64,000 nt of DNA, taken from contig CAKVIM010000008.1 in the NCBI GenBank assembly GCA_934754775.1, positions 14,934 to 78,933 on the forward strand, written 5' to 3'. The stretch's first letter is position 1. The number at the start of each line of letters is the position of its first letter. Positions 1 to 8,345 of the stretch are shown in pieces. The notes under the pieces are model-generated. The model made no database searches and was not told where the DNA came from. It was given only the letters and a program-made list of their open reading frames with translations. The position numbers and the translations under genes are program-made. The DNA comes from an uncultured Candidatus Melainabacteria bacterium (GTDB lineage: Bacteria; Cyanobacteriota; Vampirovibrionia; Gastranaerophilales; Gastranaerophilaceae).

Positions 1-262
1 TTATGTATTCGTAGTTGTTTACAACATTTAAAATCTGATTTTTAGAATCGACAATTTTTGAAACGGAATTAGGATTGTAGCATTCTGCGTTAATTCGCTC
101 GTTCCAATCGTGATAAGGAGCAGCACTGTCTTGTTGCTCAATTGCTTCTAACCACGGATTTTCACGTGGCGGTTGATAAAAATGGCCGTGTACAGTAAGA
201 TACACAGGCTTCTTTTCCAACTTCTCTTTGCTCTGCTTTAATTCCGTTTTATTATCTGCCAT
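1..262 (-). CDS. GH57-type glycoside hydrolase (DUF3536-like), N-terminal part only
   Basis: Only the first 87 codons lie in the window; the gene runs off the left edge. The start is the ATG at 262, two bases after the stop of the upstream gene, so the two are probably co-transcribed. After a lysine-rich leader of about 18 residues comes YLTVHGHFYQPPRENPW, the characteristic opening strand of GH57 proteins of the DUF3536 kind, followed by NAECYNPNS. GH57 enzymes act on alpha-glucans (amylase, branching or glucanotransferase activity). Another GH57 gene (18070-19791) and a GH13 gene (41323-43575) in the window fit glycogen-type metabolism. The exact reaction cannot be told because the catalytic residues lie outside the window. 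Confidence 0.75.
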   Translation of the reverse strand, partial: MADNKTELKQSKEKLEKKPVYLTVHGHFYQPPRENPWLEAIEQQDSAAPYHDWNERINAECYNPNSVSKIVDSKNQILNVVNNYEYI

Positions 263-264
263 AA

Positions 265-798
265 TTACTTAACTCCGTCTTTATCTGGGGCTTTCTTTGT
301 TACTGTAAGTTGTTGTACGTCAATCCAAGCGTCACCTAACGCATCAGAAAAAACAACGCCCTTTATTTCTATTTCATCGTCTGTTTTTAGGTCGATAAAT
401 TTTTCTGCTTCGGTACGTTTTATGAATAGTTTCATCTCTGAAAGCGGGATGTCGTGTGCAGAATCATCACGCCTAATTAAGAATGAAATATAATCTTCTG
501 ATGATTTGAAAGCAGGTTTGTAATCTAGTCCGAGAGTAGAAAACTTATCAAACTTAGCTTTCATCAAAACTGTTTTGTTCAAATAGCTTGATGGATTGTT
601 AACTACGCTAAGCGGTGCTACTTGAAAAACCTGAGTGGTAGCAGCGGGCTGAGTTACAACAACCGGTTTCGAATTTTTAGCCGGAAGTGTAGTTATAGGC
701 TGTGCAGAAACCTTATCCATGCAAACAGCACTTGTAGTCAAAATACCTGCTGACAACGCAACAAGCATCACAGATTTAATATATTTCAAATATTTCAT
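265..798 (-). CDS. Exported protein of unknown function, possible OB-like fold
   Basis: A 177-residue protein with a signal peptide (KYLKYIKS, then a hydrophobic stretch to about residue 25). A Pro/Thr/Val-rich linker (about 33-62) leads to a globular part that starts NNPSSYLNKTV and alternates short strands, with EIEIKGVV near 143-150. That arrangement resembles small beta-barrel (OB-like) domains of exported proteins; this is an inference from pattern. The Cys at 26 lacks a proper lipobox, so a soluble periplasmic protein is more likely than a lipoprotein. It precedes the GH57 gene with a 2-base gap. I do not recognise a specific family. Confidence 0.6.
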   Translation of the reverse strand: MKYLKYIKSVMLVALSAGILTTSAVCMDKVSAQPITTLPAKNSKPVVVTQPAATTQVFQVAPLSVVNNPSSYLNKTVLMKAKFDKFSTLGLDYKPAFKSSEDYISFLIRRDDSAHDIPLSEMKLFIKRTEAEKFIDLKTDDEIEIKGVVFSDALGDAWIDVQQLTVTKKAPDKDGVK

Positions 799-899
799 TT
801 AATTGCCCTCTTCTTTGATGACATTGTAGCATGTTTTAATTTAATTGTAAATTTTGCTGATTGGGCAATTGTAATCTTGAGTTGGGTTTGATTACAGAA

Positions 900-1229
900 T
901 TAGAGAATCTGCCATTTTTTAGGGTCAAACTTAAAGTCTGTAACTCGCATTTTAAGTGACTTTAAGTATGGTTCAAATTTCTTTAGCAAAATGACTTTAT
1001 ATAAAGAAAGCTCTTGTGCCACAACAGGGTTTTCGCAGGCGATAACCATAACTCCGCCCTGAATCATAGAATACGGTCTTGATTTGTTTTTGAACTTTTG
1101 AGGTAAAATCTTGTCCCAAAAACTGTAGAGATTTGTGCGTGTAACAGCTTTTTTGAGCTGCGGATTATCCATCATTGAACCAATGACGTCGTCAACTCCT
1201 TCAAAATCTGTGTAAAGAACTTTTTTCAT
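900..1229 (-). CDS. DciA-like protein (DUF721 family)
   Basis: A 109-residue protein that fits the DUF721/DciA family in size and pattern: a helical N-terminus, WDKILPQKFKNKSRP, then a strand-rich core with GGVMVIACENPVVAQELSLYK, the region where the family reads 'L.V.v.ssaWaqeL'. DciA is the helicase operator or loader in bacteria lacking DnaC/DnaI. The in-frame TTG at 1232 is possible, but the ATG at 1229 with AGGG about 8 bases upstream is the better start. The gene is divergent from nrnA and the two promoters overlap in about 30 bases. Family membership is fairly likely; the loader role is inferred from the family. Confidence 0.6.
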   Translation of the reverse strand: MKKVLYTDFEGVDDVIGSMMDNPQLKKAVTRTNLYSFWDKILPQKFKNKSRPYSMIQGGVMVIACENPVVAQELSLYKVILLKKFEPYLKSLKMRVTDFKFDPKKWQIL

Positions 1230-1260
1230 CAAATCCCTATCTTTATGGTATCATCTTAGT

Positions 1261-2208
1261 ATGAATTGTAATTTAGATGATATCATAAAACAGTCAAGAA
1301 AGATACTACTTTTATCTCACATGAATCCGGATGGCGATACTTTAGGTTCAATGTGTGCTCTTTATAGCATGATTTATCACAGATTTAAGATAAAAGCTGA
1401 TATGAACGTGGTTTCAAATGTTCCGTATAATTACAAATTTTTGCCAAATGTAGCTCTTGCAGAACGTTATTTTGATAAATCTTTGGTCTATGATATGGTG
1501 ATTACTCTTGATGTGGCTGCAATTGATAGAGTACTTGATTCTCAGATTCTTTTTGAGAAAGCAAAATGTACTGTTAATATTGACCACCACAAGACTAATC
1601 CGAAGTTTGGCGATTATCAGATAATCAACCCTGAGGCAAGCTCTTGTGGTGAAGTCTTGTTTGATTATTTCAAAGAGAATAATTGGGAAATCGATAAAGA
1701 TGCTGCTATTTGCTTGTATACGGCGATAATGACTGATACGGGCAATTTTAGGTTCGAAAATACTTCCTCGAATACTTTTAGAGCTGCTGCAGAACTTGTT
1801 GAAAAAGGCGTTGTACCGAATTATGTGTACAAAAAATGTTACGAAACAAAAACAAAAAACTTCGTGATGTTCCAAAATTATTGTGTTAATAAAGCCGAAT
1901 TTTTGCAAGATAACAAAATTGTTTATACAACTGTATACAAAAAAGATTTGGAAAAATTTTCTGCAGGAGATGATTTTACGGACGGAATTGCAGAAACTCT
2001 TCGTGCAATCGATACTACGGAAGTTTCTTTTGTGGCAAAAGAAGTTGATTCAAAGCTTACGAAGATTTCTATGCGTAGTAAAAAAACAGATGTTGCAGAA
2101 ATCTGCTCGAGATTCGGTGGCGGCGGTCATACTTTTGCTGCCGGATGTACAATTAAAGCAAGTGTAAAGGACGCTGTAGTAAAAATATTGAGAGAAATTA
2201 AGCTGTGA
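1261..2208 (+). CDS. nrnA: DHH/DHHA1 phosphoesterase, NrnA-type (oligoribonuclease / pAp phosphatase)
   Basis: A 315-residue DHH-superfamily enzyme. The N-terminal catalytic half shows SHMNPDGDTLGS (metal ligands His and Asp, about 20-28) and the signature DHH at residues 108-110; TDTGNFRF follows at about 160. The C-terminal DHHA1 substrate domain ends with the expected FGGGGHTFAAGC. NrnA proteins degrade very short RNA fragments and dephosphorylate pAp in the cytoplasm. There is no Shine-Dalgarno. Instead TGG-TATCAT (ending 1254) sits 6 bases before the ATG, which suggests a leaderless mRNA. The stop overlaps the next start by four bases (GTGA), so nrnA and the YihY gene are translationally coupled. 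Confidence 0.9.
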   Translation: MNCNLDDIIKQSRKILLLSHMNPDGDTLGSMCALYSMIYHRFKIKADMNVVSNVPYNYKFLPNVALAERYFDKSLVYDMVITLDVAAIDRVLDSQILFEKAKCTVNIDHHKTNPKFGDYQIINPEASSCGEVLFDYFKENNWEIDKDAAICLYTAIMTDTGNFRFENTSSNTFRAAAELVEKGVVPNYVYKKCYETKTKNFVMFQNYCVNKAEFLQDNKIVYTTVYKKDLEKFSAGDDFTDGIAETLRAIDTTEVSFVAKEVDSKLTKISMRSKKTDVAEICSRFGGGGHTFAAGCTIKASVKDAVVKILREIKL

Positions 2209-3089
2209 GATTTAGAACACTAAGAAATATAATTAAATCTGTAATAGAACACGATTTTTTCGGAATGGCTTCCGAAATGGGCTTTATGCTCGTTATTGGT
2301 ATCTTTCCTTTTATGCTGTTTTTGACAGCACTTTTCGGTTGGCTGGGAAAACATTCTTTTATGAACCCGCTAATCTTGTTTTTGCAACAAGTGATGCCAA
2401 ATGATGTTATTAACCTTATTGAAACTGTGTTGAATGAGGTTTGGTTCTTCACAAAAGGCGGCTTGGTTGCGACTTTCGGGTTCTGTGTTACTCTGATGCT
2501 TTCAACTAATGCTCTTGCAATTGTGCTTAAAGGCTTGAATAGAGCTTATAAAGTTGAAGAGACCCGCTCATTTTTGTATACAAGATTGCTTTCACTGATT
2601 ATGGTGTTTGTGAACGCTCTTGTGTTGTTTCTGAGTATCAACCTGATTGTATTCGGTAAAGTTATCATAAAATTCCTTATGACGTATATTGGAATGACGG
2701 CTCATCTAGGAAACACTATGTTAGTTTTAAGATGGCCGATTGCTTTTGTTGCTTTGTTTATAATGGCGTATTTGCATTATTATATTCTTCCGGATTTGGG
2801 AAGTAATGAAAGACTAAGAAGAAAAAGTGCTCTTCCGGGGACGATTTTCTTCTGTGTTTCTTGGTTGCTTGGTTCTTGGGGTTTTTCTCTATATATCAAT
2901 AATTTACATACCTATAACTTTGTATATGGTACTATCGGCGGCTTTGCGGTGCTGATGGTCTGGTTGTATTACACTTCAATTTTGATACTAATTGGTGGTG
3001 AAATAAATTCACAGTTGTTCAACAAATTGGAACGCTGTGAGTGTATAAAAGCAAAAAGAAATGGTGCAAGCGGTGATAACAAGATATAG
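2205..3089 (+). CDS. YihY/BrkB-family inner-membrane protein
   Basis: A 294-residue polytopic membrane protein with about six hydrophobic segments and the YihY/virulence factor BrkB layout. It starts with a basic, amphipathic N-terminus and the EHDFFGMASEMGFMLVIGIFPF segment, where the family has the 'aa.laf..llsl.P' pattern. The end is VYGTIGGFAVLMVWLYYTS followed by GGEINS, the strongly conserved C-terminal signature. The molecular role of the family is unsettled; transport is suspected, and the old RNase BN assignment was wrong. The start is GTG at 2205, overlapping the nrnA stop by four bases. The 3' end overlaps the YkgJ-type gene by 29 bases. Confidence 0.85.
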   Translation: MRFRTLRNIIKSVIEHDFFGMASEMGFMLVIGIFPFMLFLTALFGWLGKHSFMNPLILFLQQVMPNDVINLIETVLNEVWFFTKGGLVATFGFCVTLMLSTNALAIVLKGLNRAYKVEETRSFLYTRLLSLIMVFVNALVLFLSINLIVFGKVIIKFLMTYIGMTAHLGNTMLVLRWPIAFVALFIMAYLHYYILPDLGSNERLRRKSALPGTIFFCVSWLLGSWGFSLYINNLHTYNFVYGTIGGFAVLMVWLYYTSILILIGGEINSQLFNKLERCECIKAKRNGASGDNKI

Positions 3090-3639
3090 AGAATATTTGG
3101 CTTTTTTAGACAAAGAATTATCTAAGATGTTTGACTCTCAAAAACCTTTTATCAAATGTAGGGAAGGTTGTGCTTATTGCTGTAGGGAAGGCGAATACCC
3201 GATTTCAGAACTCGAGTACGTAAATTTGATGCTCTGTTACAATGATTTAGAGGATTCTATTAAGGATAGAGTTAATGAAAATATCTCGGCTTTGCTGGAA
3301 AAATCAAGAGAGCGAATGTATGAATGCCCATTTCTTGTGGATGAAAAATGTTCCGTTTATCCTGCAAGGGCAATTATTTGCAGAGCTTTTGGGCTTATTT
3401 CATATGATGATAAAAACAAAAAACGTATGCCTTTCTGCGTAGATTTAGGACTTAATTATGCGAATGTTTATGACCCGAAAGTGGGTAAAATGGTTTCCTG
3501 TGCAGAAGATGGAACTGAGCCCGTCGCTTTTAATACGGATAGAAAATTTTTGCGTAGTGCAAAAATTGAGCGAGAGTTTAATATCTTTTTTGGAGAGGAT
3601 AAACCTCTTGTAGAGTGGTTAGAAGAAGAGTTTAAGTAA
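3061..3639 (+). CDS. YkgJ-family cysteine cluster protein
   Basis: A 192-residue protein of the YkgJ (UPF0153) type. Residues near 32-41 read KCREGCAYCCREGEYP, a CxxxCxxCC cluster. A second set, CPFLVDEKCSVYPARAIICRAFG (about 95-117), is the usual partner motif with the invariant P.R...CR. The cluster is believed to bind zinc or an iron-sulfur centre; function is unknown and some relatives act as peptide or protein oxidases. The gene overlaps yihY by 29 bases and ends the nrnA operon. The start at 3061 lacks a clear Shine-Dalgarno; the Met before FDSQKP (residue 23) is a possible later start. Confidence 0.8.
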   Translation: MVQAVITRYREYLAFLDKELSKMFDSQKPFIKCREGCAYCCREGEYPISELEYVNLMLCYNDLEDSIKDRVNENISALLEKSRERMYECPFLVDEKCSVYPARAIICRAFGLISYDDKNKKRMPFCVDLGLNYANVYDPKVGKMVSCAEDGTEPVAFNTDRKFLRSAKIEREFNIFFGEDKPLVEWLEEEFK

Positions 3640-3640
3640 A

Positions 3641-3886
3641 TTATTTAATTAATGTAGAGATAAATCTGATAGAGTCGTCAGCCAATTCTCTAACGAAGTC
3701 TTTAGCGATTTTAGAAAGCGGTCTGCTGTCGATTTTATCGAAGATAGCGTAGATAGGATCACCGCCGTTGTTGAATCTCATTTGTCTGTCTTGTTTATTC
3801 AAGTAGTAGCAGTGGAAGTTTTTAGGGATTTCTAAAGCCCCAGCCGGTTTTTTATTTCTTTCGATAGCGTCGTATGTAGTAGCCAT
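3641..3886 (-). CDS. Small lineage-specific protein of unknown function
   Basis: An 81-residue protein starting MATTYDAIERNKKPAG. The open frame extends 45 codons upstream to 4021, but that stretch covers the promoter and a dispersed repeat, so the ATG at 3886 (GAGAGAG about 10-15 bases upstream) is preferred. It ends two bases from the convergent YkgJ-type gene. The protein is basic and mixed alpha/beta, with no signal peptide or membrane segment; its tail is a likely amphipathic helix (FVRELADDSIRFISTLIK). I do not recognise a family. Its promoter motif (3919-3948) is shared with two other orphan genes, at 24198 and 40291, so the three may be co-regulated. Confidence 0.6.
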   Translation of the reverse strand: MATTYDAIERNKKPAGALEIPKNFHCYYLNKQDRQMRFNNGGDPIYAIFDKIDSRPLSKIAKDFVRELADDSIRFISTLIK

Positions 3887-3918
3887 AATTAAAACTCTCT
3901 CTAAATATCTCTTACATA

Positions 3919-3948
3919 TATATAAAGTATATCTATTTCCAAAAATTG
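3919..3948 (-). promoter_or_regulatory. Shared promoter-like motif P2 (copy 1)
   Basis: Read on the minus strand, CAATTTTTG-N11-ACTTTATATA, followed by TAAG, ending 32 bases before the ATG at 3886. The same two blocks with exactly the same 11-base gap occur upstream of the genes at 24198 and 40291. The spacing does not fit a standard sigma-70 -35/-10 pair well. Confidence 0.5.
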
Positions 3949-3989
3949 CCTTTTTTAGAGTAAGAATGTAAAGTTTTGTAAACAAACCT

Positions 3990-4060
3990 ACCCTCTCCAG
4001 ACGGAGAGGGTAGGTTTTCAATGTGAAAGCTATGCTTGAACATTAGAAAAACGGGTGAGG
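3990..4060 (+). repeat. 71-base dispersed palindrome-bearing repeat, copy 1
   Basis: Begins with a hairpin (ACCCTCTCC/GGAGAGGGT) and ends with ACGGGTGAGG. The same 71 bases occur in inverted orientation at 62412-62482 with about five differences, mostly in the hairpin loop. No open frame is conserved, so this is a non-coding interspersed element. Confidence 0.8.
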
Positions 4061-4343
4061 TGTTATCCCGTAAGGGAACAGAACATCATTCGCACCACGA
4101 GCGTGCAGCGTCTAGCTGCTATAGCGAGAAAGTAGGTTGGGCATACCTGCCCAACAAATATAAGTAATAATCTTTAGCACCACGAGCGTCCCTTAGCGAG
4201 TGTCAAAGTGCCGGTTCACCGGCTGCATCCATTCAGTCCACAACCGTAAGGTTGTAGAAAACAATGCGTCATTTCTTTTCTTTTGCTTCGTTTTCTTTTC
4301 TTTGTTCGCAATAAAGAAAAGAAAATGAAGAACTAATTTATTC
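4061..4343. repeat. Intergenic mosaic of short palindromes
   Basis: There is no plausible gene here. The stretch holds several small inverted repeats (GTTGGGCA/TGCCCAAC at 4137-4156, ACAACC/GGTTGT near 4239-4255, CTTTTCTTT/AAAGAAAAG near 4293-4321) and GCACCACGAGCG twice (4092 and 4177). It continues the repeat begun at 3990 and resembles the repeat-packed gap at 62.1-62.5 kb. Confidence 0.6.
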
Positions 4344-4374
4344 CGTAACAGAGAGACTACGTCTCTCTGTTACG
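4344..4374. repeat. Perfect hairpin spanning the stop of the ABC ATPase gene
   Basis: A 14-bp perfect stem, CGTAACAGAGAGAC (4344-4357) pairing with 4361-4374, around a 3-base loop. It contains the TAG stop of the ABC ATPase gene (4357-4359) and the codons for its last residues. No T-run follows on the minus strand, so it is not a classical terminator. It could stabilise the mRNA end or be an inserted palindrome. Confidence 0.6.
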
Positions 4375-5085
4375 TATTTTCATCCATTCATCTTTTGGTA
4401 AATCTGAAACAATATTTCCGTCTTTGAATCTTATTATTCTTGAGCAATATTCTGCAATATCAGGCTCGTGAGTAACCAGAACAATTGTCTTACCTTCTTT
4501 ATCTCCAAAACCTTTGTTGAGCCGCACAAAAAATTCCATAACCTCGATACTTGTTTTTGTATCAAGGTTTCCTGTCGGCTCGTCTGCTAAAATGAGCGGT
4601 GCATCATTTACTAATGCTCTTGCGATTGCTACACGCTGTTGTTGACCGCCTGACATCTGGTTTGGCATATGAGATTCTCGGTTTTTTAGCCCGACTATTT
4701 CTAAAGCTTCTTTTGCTCTTCTATGTCGTTCTTCTTCGGGAATTCCTTTGTAAATCATTGGGAGCTCAACATTTTCTAGTGCGGAAGTTCTTGATATCAG
4801 GTTAAATCCTTGAAAAACGAAGCCTATTTTGTTGTTTCTGATTTCTGACAACTCTTCTTGATTAAGCGAAAAAACATCAACTCCGTCAAGGTGATAACTT
4901 CCGCTTGTTGGTCTGTCAAGCGTACCCAGAGTGTTCATACAGGTTGATTTGCCGGAACCGGATGTTCCCATAATCGCAACAAATTCGCCTTTTTCAACAG
5001 AAAAAGATACCCCATTTAAGGCATTAAAGCTATCTTCTCCTGTTGTGTAAGTTTTTACGATATTTTTTATTTCAATCAATGCCAT
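4357..5085 (-). CDS. ABC transporter ATP-binding protein, LolD/MacB type
   Basis: A 242-residue ABC ATPase. Visible motifs are Walker A GTSGSGKST (about 40-48), the Q-loop FQGFNL, signature MSGGQQQRVAIARAL, Walker B LILADEPTGNLD and the switch His in LVTHEPDIAEYC. The 'ADEPTGNLD' form and short length place it in the LolD/MacB/FtsE-like group, which works with FtsX-like permeases in lipoprotein sorting, efflux or envelope processes. No permease is adjacent, so its partner lies elsewhere. The last residues (NRET) and the stop lie inside a perfect hairpin, which may have replaced the original 3' end. The start ATG at 5085 follows a plain AT-rich leader. Confidence 0.88.
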   Translation of the reverse strand: MALIEIKNIVKTYTTGEDSFNALNGVSFSVEKGEFVAIMGTSGSGKSTCMNTLGTLDRPTSGSYHLDGVDVFSLNQEELSEIRNNKIGFVFQGFNLISRTSALENVELPMIYKGIPEEERHRRAKEALEIVGLKNRESHMPNQMSGGQQQRVAIARALVNDAPLILADEPTGNLDTKTSIEVMEFFVRLNKGFGDKEGKTIVLVTHEPDIAEYCSRIIRFKDGNIVSDLPKDEWMKIRNRET

Positions 5086-5264
5086 GGGAATATTTTACAA
5101 TAAAATTATCAAGAAGAAATGTGCATAAAAATTTTGTCCATAAAAAACTCTGTAATAAAACTTAACACTCATATATATACATCAAGCTTTCTTCATGTTA
5201 CGCTTATATTACTTAAAAGAATTAAAAAAAAGAGCGTATTACTTATTTAAAAAAGGAGAAACTA

Positions 5265-7910
5265 ATGACTCAAAAGAGAGTATGGCTGTTCCGTGAAGGT
5301 AATGCTGATATGCGTAACCTATTAGGCGGTAAGGGAGCTAACCTTGCTGAAATGACAAACTTAGGTTTGCCAGTTCCACCGGGACTTACTATCACAACTG
5401 AAACTTGTATGGATTACATCAATAACGGTAACAAGATGCCGGAAGGTCTTATGGACGAAGTTAAAAAGGCTTTGGCTGATGTTGAGACTCAAACCGGTAA
5501 AAAGTTTGGTGATACTCAAAACCCACTTTTAGTTTCTGTTCGTTCAGGTGCAAGAGTTTCAATGCCTGGTATGATGGAAACTATTTTGAACTTAGGTTTG
5601 AACGACGAAACAGTAGAAGCTATGATTAAATTAACTAACAATCCTAGATTCTGCTACGATTCATACAGAAGATTTTTGACAATGTTCGGTTCTGTAGCTT
5701 GGGAAATGGACAGACAAAAATATTTTGAATCAGAAGTTGAAAAAGTTAAGGAAAGAGAAGGCGTTAAATCAGATACAGAAATTTCTGCTGAAGGCTGGAA
5801 ATCTCTTATTCCTGTTTATAAAAACGTTATCAAAGAAGTTACAGGTAAAGACTTCCCTCAAGATCCATACGTACAACTTCAAGAAGCAATTGAAGCTGTA
5901 TTCCGTTCTTGGAACATTCCTCGTGCAGTAGCTTACAGAAACATGAACAAAATCGACCATAACTTCGGTACAGCGGTTAACGTTCAAACAATGGTATTCG
6001 GTAACATGGGTGATGATTGTGCTACAGGTGTTTCATTCACTCGTAACCCTGCAACCGGTGAAAACAAATTTTACGGCGAATACTTGACAAACGCTCAAGG
6101 TGAAGACGTTGTAGCCGGTATCAGAACTCCAAAACCTATTTCTGAATTAGAAACAGAAATGCCTGACTTGTACAGACAATATGTTGATATTGCAAAGAAA
6201 TTGGAACTTGGTTACAAAGATGTTCAAGATATGGAATTCACAATCGAAAAAGGTAAATTGTACATCCTTCAAACTCGTAACGGTAAAAGAACTGCAGCAG
6301 CTGCTGTAAAAATTGCCGTTGATATGTGCAAAGAAGGCATTATCTCTAAAGAACGTGCAATTCAATTGGTTGACCCATATTCAGTAAACCAAATCTTGCT
6401 TCCTTGCTTTGATGCTAAAGCTATGGAAGAAGCAACTAAGATTGCTCATGGTGTAAATGCATCTCCTGGTGCAGCTGTTGGTAAGATTGTATTTGATACA
6501 GAAGAAGCTGCTCAAAGAGGTGAAGCAGGTGAAAAAGTTATCTTGGTTCGTGTAGAAACTTGTCCTGATGATATTCACGGTATGGCAGTTGCTCAAGGTG
6601 TTTTAACACTAAGAGGCGGTGCAACATCTCACGCAGCAGTAGTTGCTAAAGGTATGGGTAAACCTTGCGTATCCGGTTGCGAAGATATGAAAATTGACCT
6701 TGCTAACGAAACATTAACAGGTGCTGACGGTACTGTTTATCACAAAGATGAAGTAATTTCTTTAGACGGTGGTAAAGGTATTGTTATGGCAGGTGCTGTT
6801 AAATTAGTTGATGCTAAGATTGATGATAACTGGAATACATTCTTCAACTGGGTTGATGAAATCAGAGAAATCCACGTAGAAGCTAACGCTGATACTCCAA
6901 AAGATATAGAAAACGCTTTGAAGTTTGGTGCTGAAGGTGTTGGTCTTTGCAGAACAGAACACATGTTCATGGATCCGGACAGACTTCCTTGGGTTCAAAA
7001 GATGATTATTGCAGGAACTTCTGAAGCAAGACGTGAAGCTTTAGACAAATTATTGCCAATGCAATATTCTGACTTCTATGCTATGTTCAAGGCAATTGGT
7101 GACAAACCAATGACAGTTAGACTTCTTGACCCGCCTCTTCACGAATTCTTACCTTCTAAGGAAGAATTGATTAAGGAAGTTGCAACTCTTAAAGCACTTA
7201 ACCAAGACGCAACTGAAAAAGAAGAACTTCTTCATGTTGTTGAAGGTCTTTCTGAATCTAACCCTATGATGGGCTTGAGAGGTTGCAGACTTGGTTTAAC
7301 TTATCCTGAAATTAACGAAATGCAAGTAAGAGCTATTTTTGAAGCAGCTTGTGATGTTAAAAAAGAAGGAATTGATGTTAAACCTTGGGTTATGATTCCT
7401 CTAATCGGTCATGTAAATGAATTGAAAGTTGCGAAGGAAATCTTGGAAAAAGTTGCTGAAATCGTAATGCTTGAAAAAGGCATTAAGGTTGAATACAAGT
7501 TTGGTACAATGATTGAAATTCCTCGTGCAGCACTTACAGCTGATGAAATTGCTGAATACGCTGAATTTTTCTCATTCGGTACAAATGACTTAACTCAGAT
7601 GACATTCGGCTATTCAAGAGATGACGCAGAAGGAAAATTCTTGAACAGATATGTTGATCAAAAAATTCTTCCTGCAAATCCGTTTGCAACATTAGACCAG
7701 AAGGGTGTTGGACAATTAATCGAAATGTCTATGAAATTAGGACACAAGGTTAATTCTAAACTTGTTGGTGGTGTTTGTGGTGAACACGGTGGCGATCCTG
7801 ACTCAGTTAAATTCTGTCACAGAATTGGCTTGAACTATGTATCTTGCTCACCATTCAGAATTCCGCAAGCAAAACTTGCAGCGGCTCAAGCTGTTGTTGA
7901 AGGCAAGTAG
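5265..7910 (+). CDS. ppdK: Pyruvate, phosphate dikinase
   Basis: A full-length 881-residue PPDK, which interconverts pyruvate + ATP + Pi and PEP + AMP + PPi in the cytoplasm. The N-terminal ATP-grasp half opens VWLFREGNADMRNLLGGKGA. The central phosphohistidine domain carries GGATSHAAVVAKGMGKPCVSG with catalytic His456. The C-terminal TIM barrel shows EGVGLCRTEHMF, GLRGCRLG and the active-site SKLVGGVCGEHGGDP. A strong Shine-Dalgarno (AAAGGAGA) precedes the ATG, and the gene ends in a good terminator; it stands alone. In fermentative bacteria PPDK gives PPi-linked glycolysis or gluconeogenesis; the direction here is not visible. Confidence 0.97.
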   Translation: MTQKRVWLFREGNADMRNLLGGKGANLAEMTNLGLPVPPGLTITTETCMDYINNGNKMPEGLMDEVKKALADVETQTGKKFGDTQNPLLVSVRSGARVSMPGMMETILNLGLNDETVEAMIKLTNNPRFCYDSYRRFLTMFGSVAWEMDRQKYFESEVEKVKEREGVKSDTEISAEGWKSLIPVYKNVIKEVTGKDFPQDPYVQLQEAIEAVFRSWNIPRAVAYRNMNKIDHNFGTAVNVQTMVFGNMGDDCATGVSFTRNPATGENKFYGEYLTNAQGEDVVAGIRTPKPISELETEMPDLYRQYVDIAKKLELGYKDVQDMEFTIEKGKLYILQTRNGKRTAAAAVKIAVDMCKEGIISKERAIQLVDPYSVNQILLPCFDAKAMEEATKIAHGVNASPGAAVGKIVFDTEEAAQRGEAGEKVILVRVETCPDDIHGMAVAQGVLTLRGGATSHAAVVAKGMGKPCVSGCEDMKIDLANETLTGADGTVYHKDEVISLDGGKGIVMAGAVKLVDAKIDDNWNTFFNWVDEIREIHVEANADTPKDIENALKFGAEGVGLCRTEHMFMDPDRLPWVQKMIIAGTSEARREALDKLLPMQYSDFYAMFKAIGDKPMTVRLLDPPLHEFLPSKEELIKEVATLKALNQDATEKEELLHVVEGLSESNPMMGLRGCRLGLTYPEINEMQVRAIFEAACDVKKEGIDVKPWVMIPLIGHVNELKVAKEILEKVAEIVMLEKGIKVEYKFGTMIEIPRAALTADEIAEYAEFFSFGTNDLTQMTFGYSRDDAEGKFLNRYVDQKILPANPFATLDQKGVGQLIEMSMKLGHKVNSKLVGGVCGEHGGDPDSVKFCHRIGLNYVSCSPFRIPQAKLAAAQAVVEGK

Positions 7911-7926
7911 GAATCAGATATAATTA

Positions 7927-7967
7927 ATGCGGATGGAATGCTTTTAGCATTCCATCCGCATTTTTTT
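7927..7967 (+). terminator. Rho-independent terminator of ppdK
   Basis: A long perfect stem (ATGCGGATGGAATGC pairing with GCATTCCATCCGCAT, loop TTTTA) followed by seven Ts, 17 bases after the ppdK stop. Confidence 0.9.
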
Positions 7968-8008
7968 GCTTTTTTTTACAGTGTTTGAGAAAAATTTGAT
8001 ATATCCTA

Positions 8009-8135
8009 CCTCAAAATGACGTCAAACCGATAGTTTCACGCTACGTCATTCTGAGAAACTGTGTTTCGAAGAATCCAGCTTTTTATTAACTATTATTTTA
8101 AATCTATACAATGCAGATTTTATTAGAAAGTCTTG
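8009..8135 (+). repeat. Dispersed repeat R1, half copy
   Basis: This 127-base stretch is clearly related to 31606-31731. Shared blocks are CCTCANAATGACG, TAGTTTCAC, ACGTCATNCTGA, ATCCAGCTT, TATTAACTATNATTTT and TTTTATTAGAAAGTCTTG. The copy at 31.6 kb is a complete long palindrome; this copy lacks the left arm. It is non-coding. Confidence 0.75.
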
Positions 8136-8183
8136 TAATGACTACCTTTTTATATTATAGATAAATTTATCTAAACCCAACTA

Positions 8184-8345
8184 CGCCAAACTAGTAGTCT
8201 CTATCTGGGCTAAAGTACATTTACCCCTTTACCCCCACCCCTATGTTACTTGAGTCTGGTAGTTCCTATTCAAACCAAATCATCACGCCAAACTAGTAGT
8301 TCTTATCTGGGCTAAAGTACATTTACCCCTTTACCCCTACCCCTA
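8184..8345. repeat. Two direct repeats of about 60 bases, period 102
   Basis: The copies at 8184-8243 and 8286-8345 both read CGCCAAACTAGTAGT, then ATCTGGGCTAAAGTACATTT and ACCCCTTTACCCCNACCCCTA, with only a few differences. A 42-base unrelated spacer separates them. The second copy runs into the 3' end of the FlhA-C-like gene and supplies its stop codon. With R1 it fills the ppdK to FlhA-C-like gap; no gene is seen there. Confidence 0.8.

Noticed and set aside
1414..1908. 164-codon frame on the minus strand inside nrnA
   Set aside because: It is antisense to a gene with clear DHH motifs; composition is Phe/Ile-rich and there is no family pattern.
3887..4021. Longer start for the 3641-3886 gene
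   Set aside because: The extra 45 codons translate the promoter motif and the edge of a dispersed repeat, and there is no ribosome site at 4021.
8184..8345. Possible CRISPR-like array
   Set aside because: Only two copies, 60 bases long, with a 42-base spacer and no cas genes. It is a plain direct repeat.
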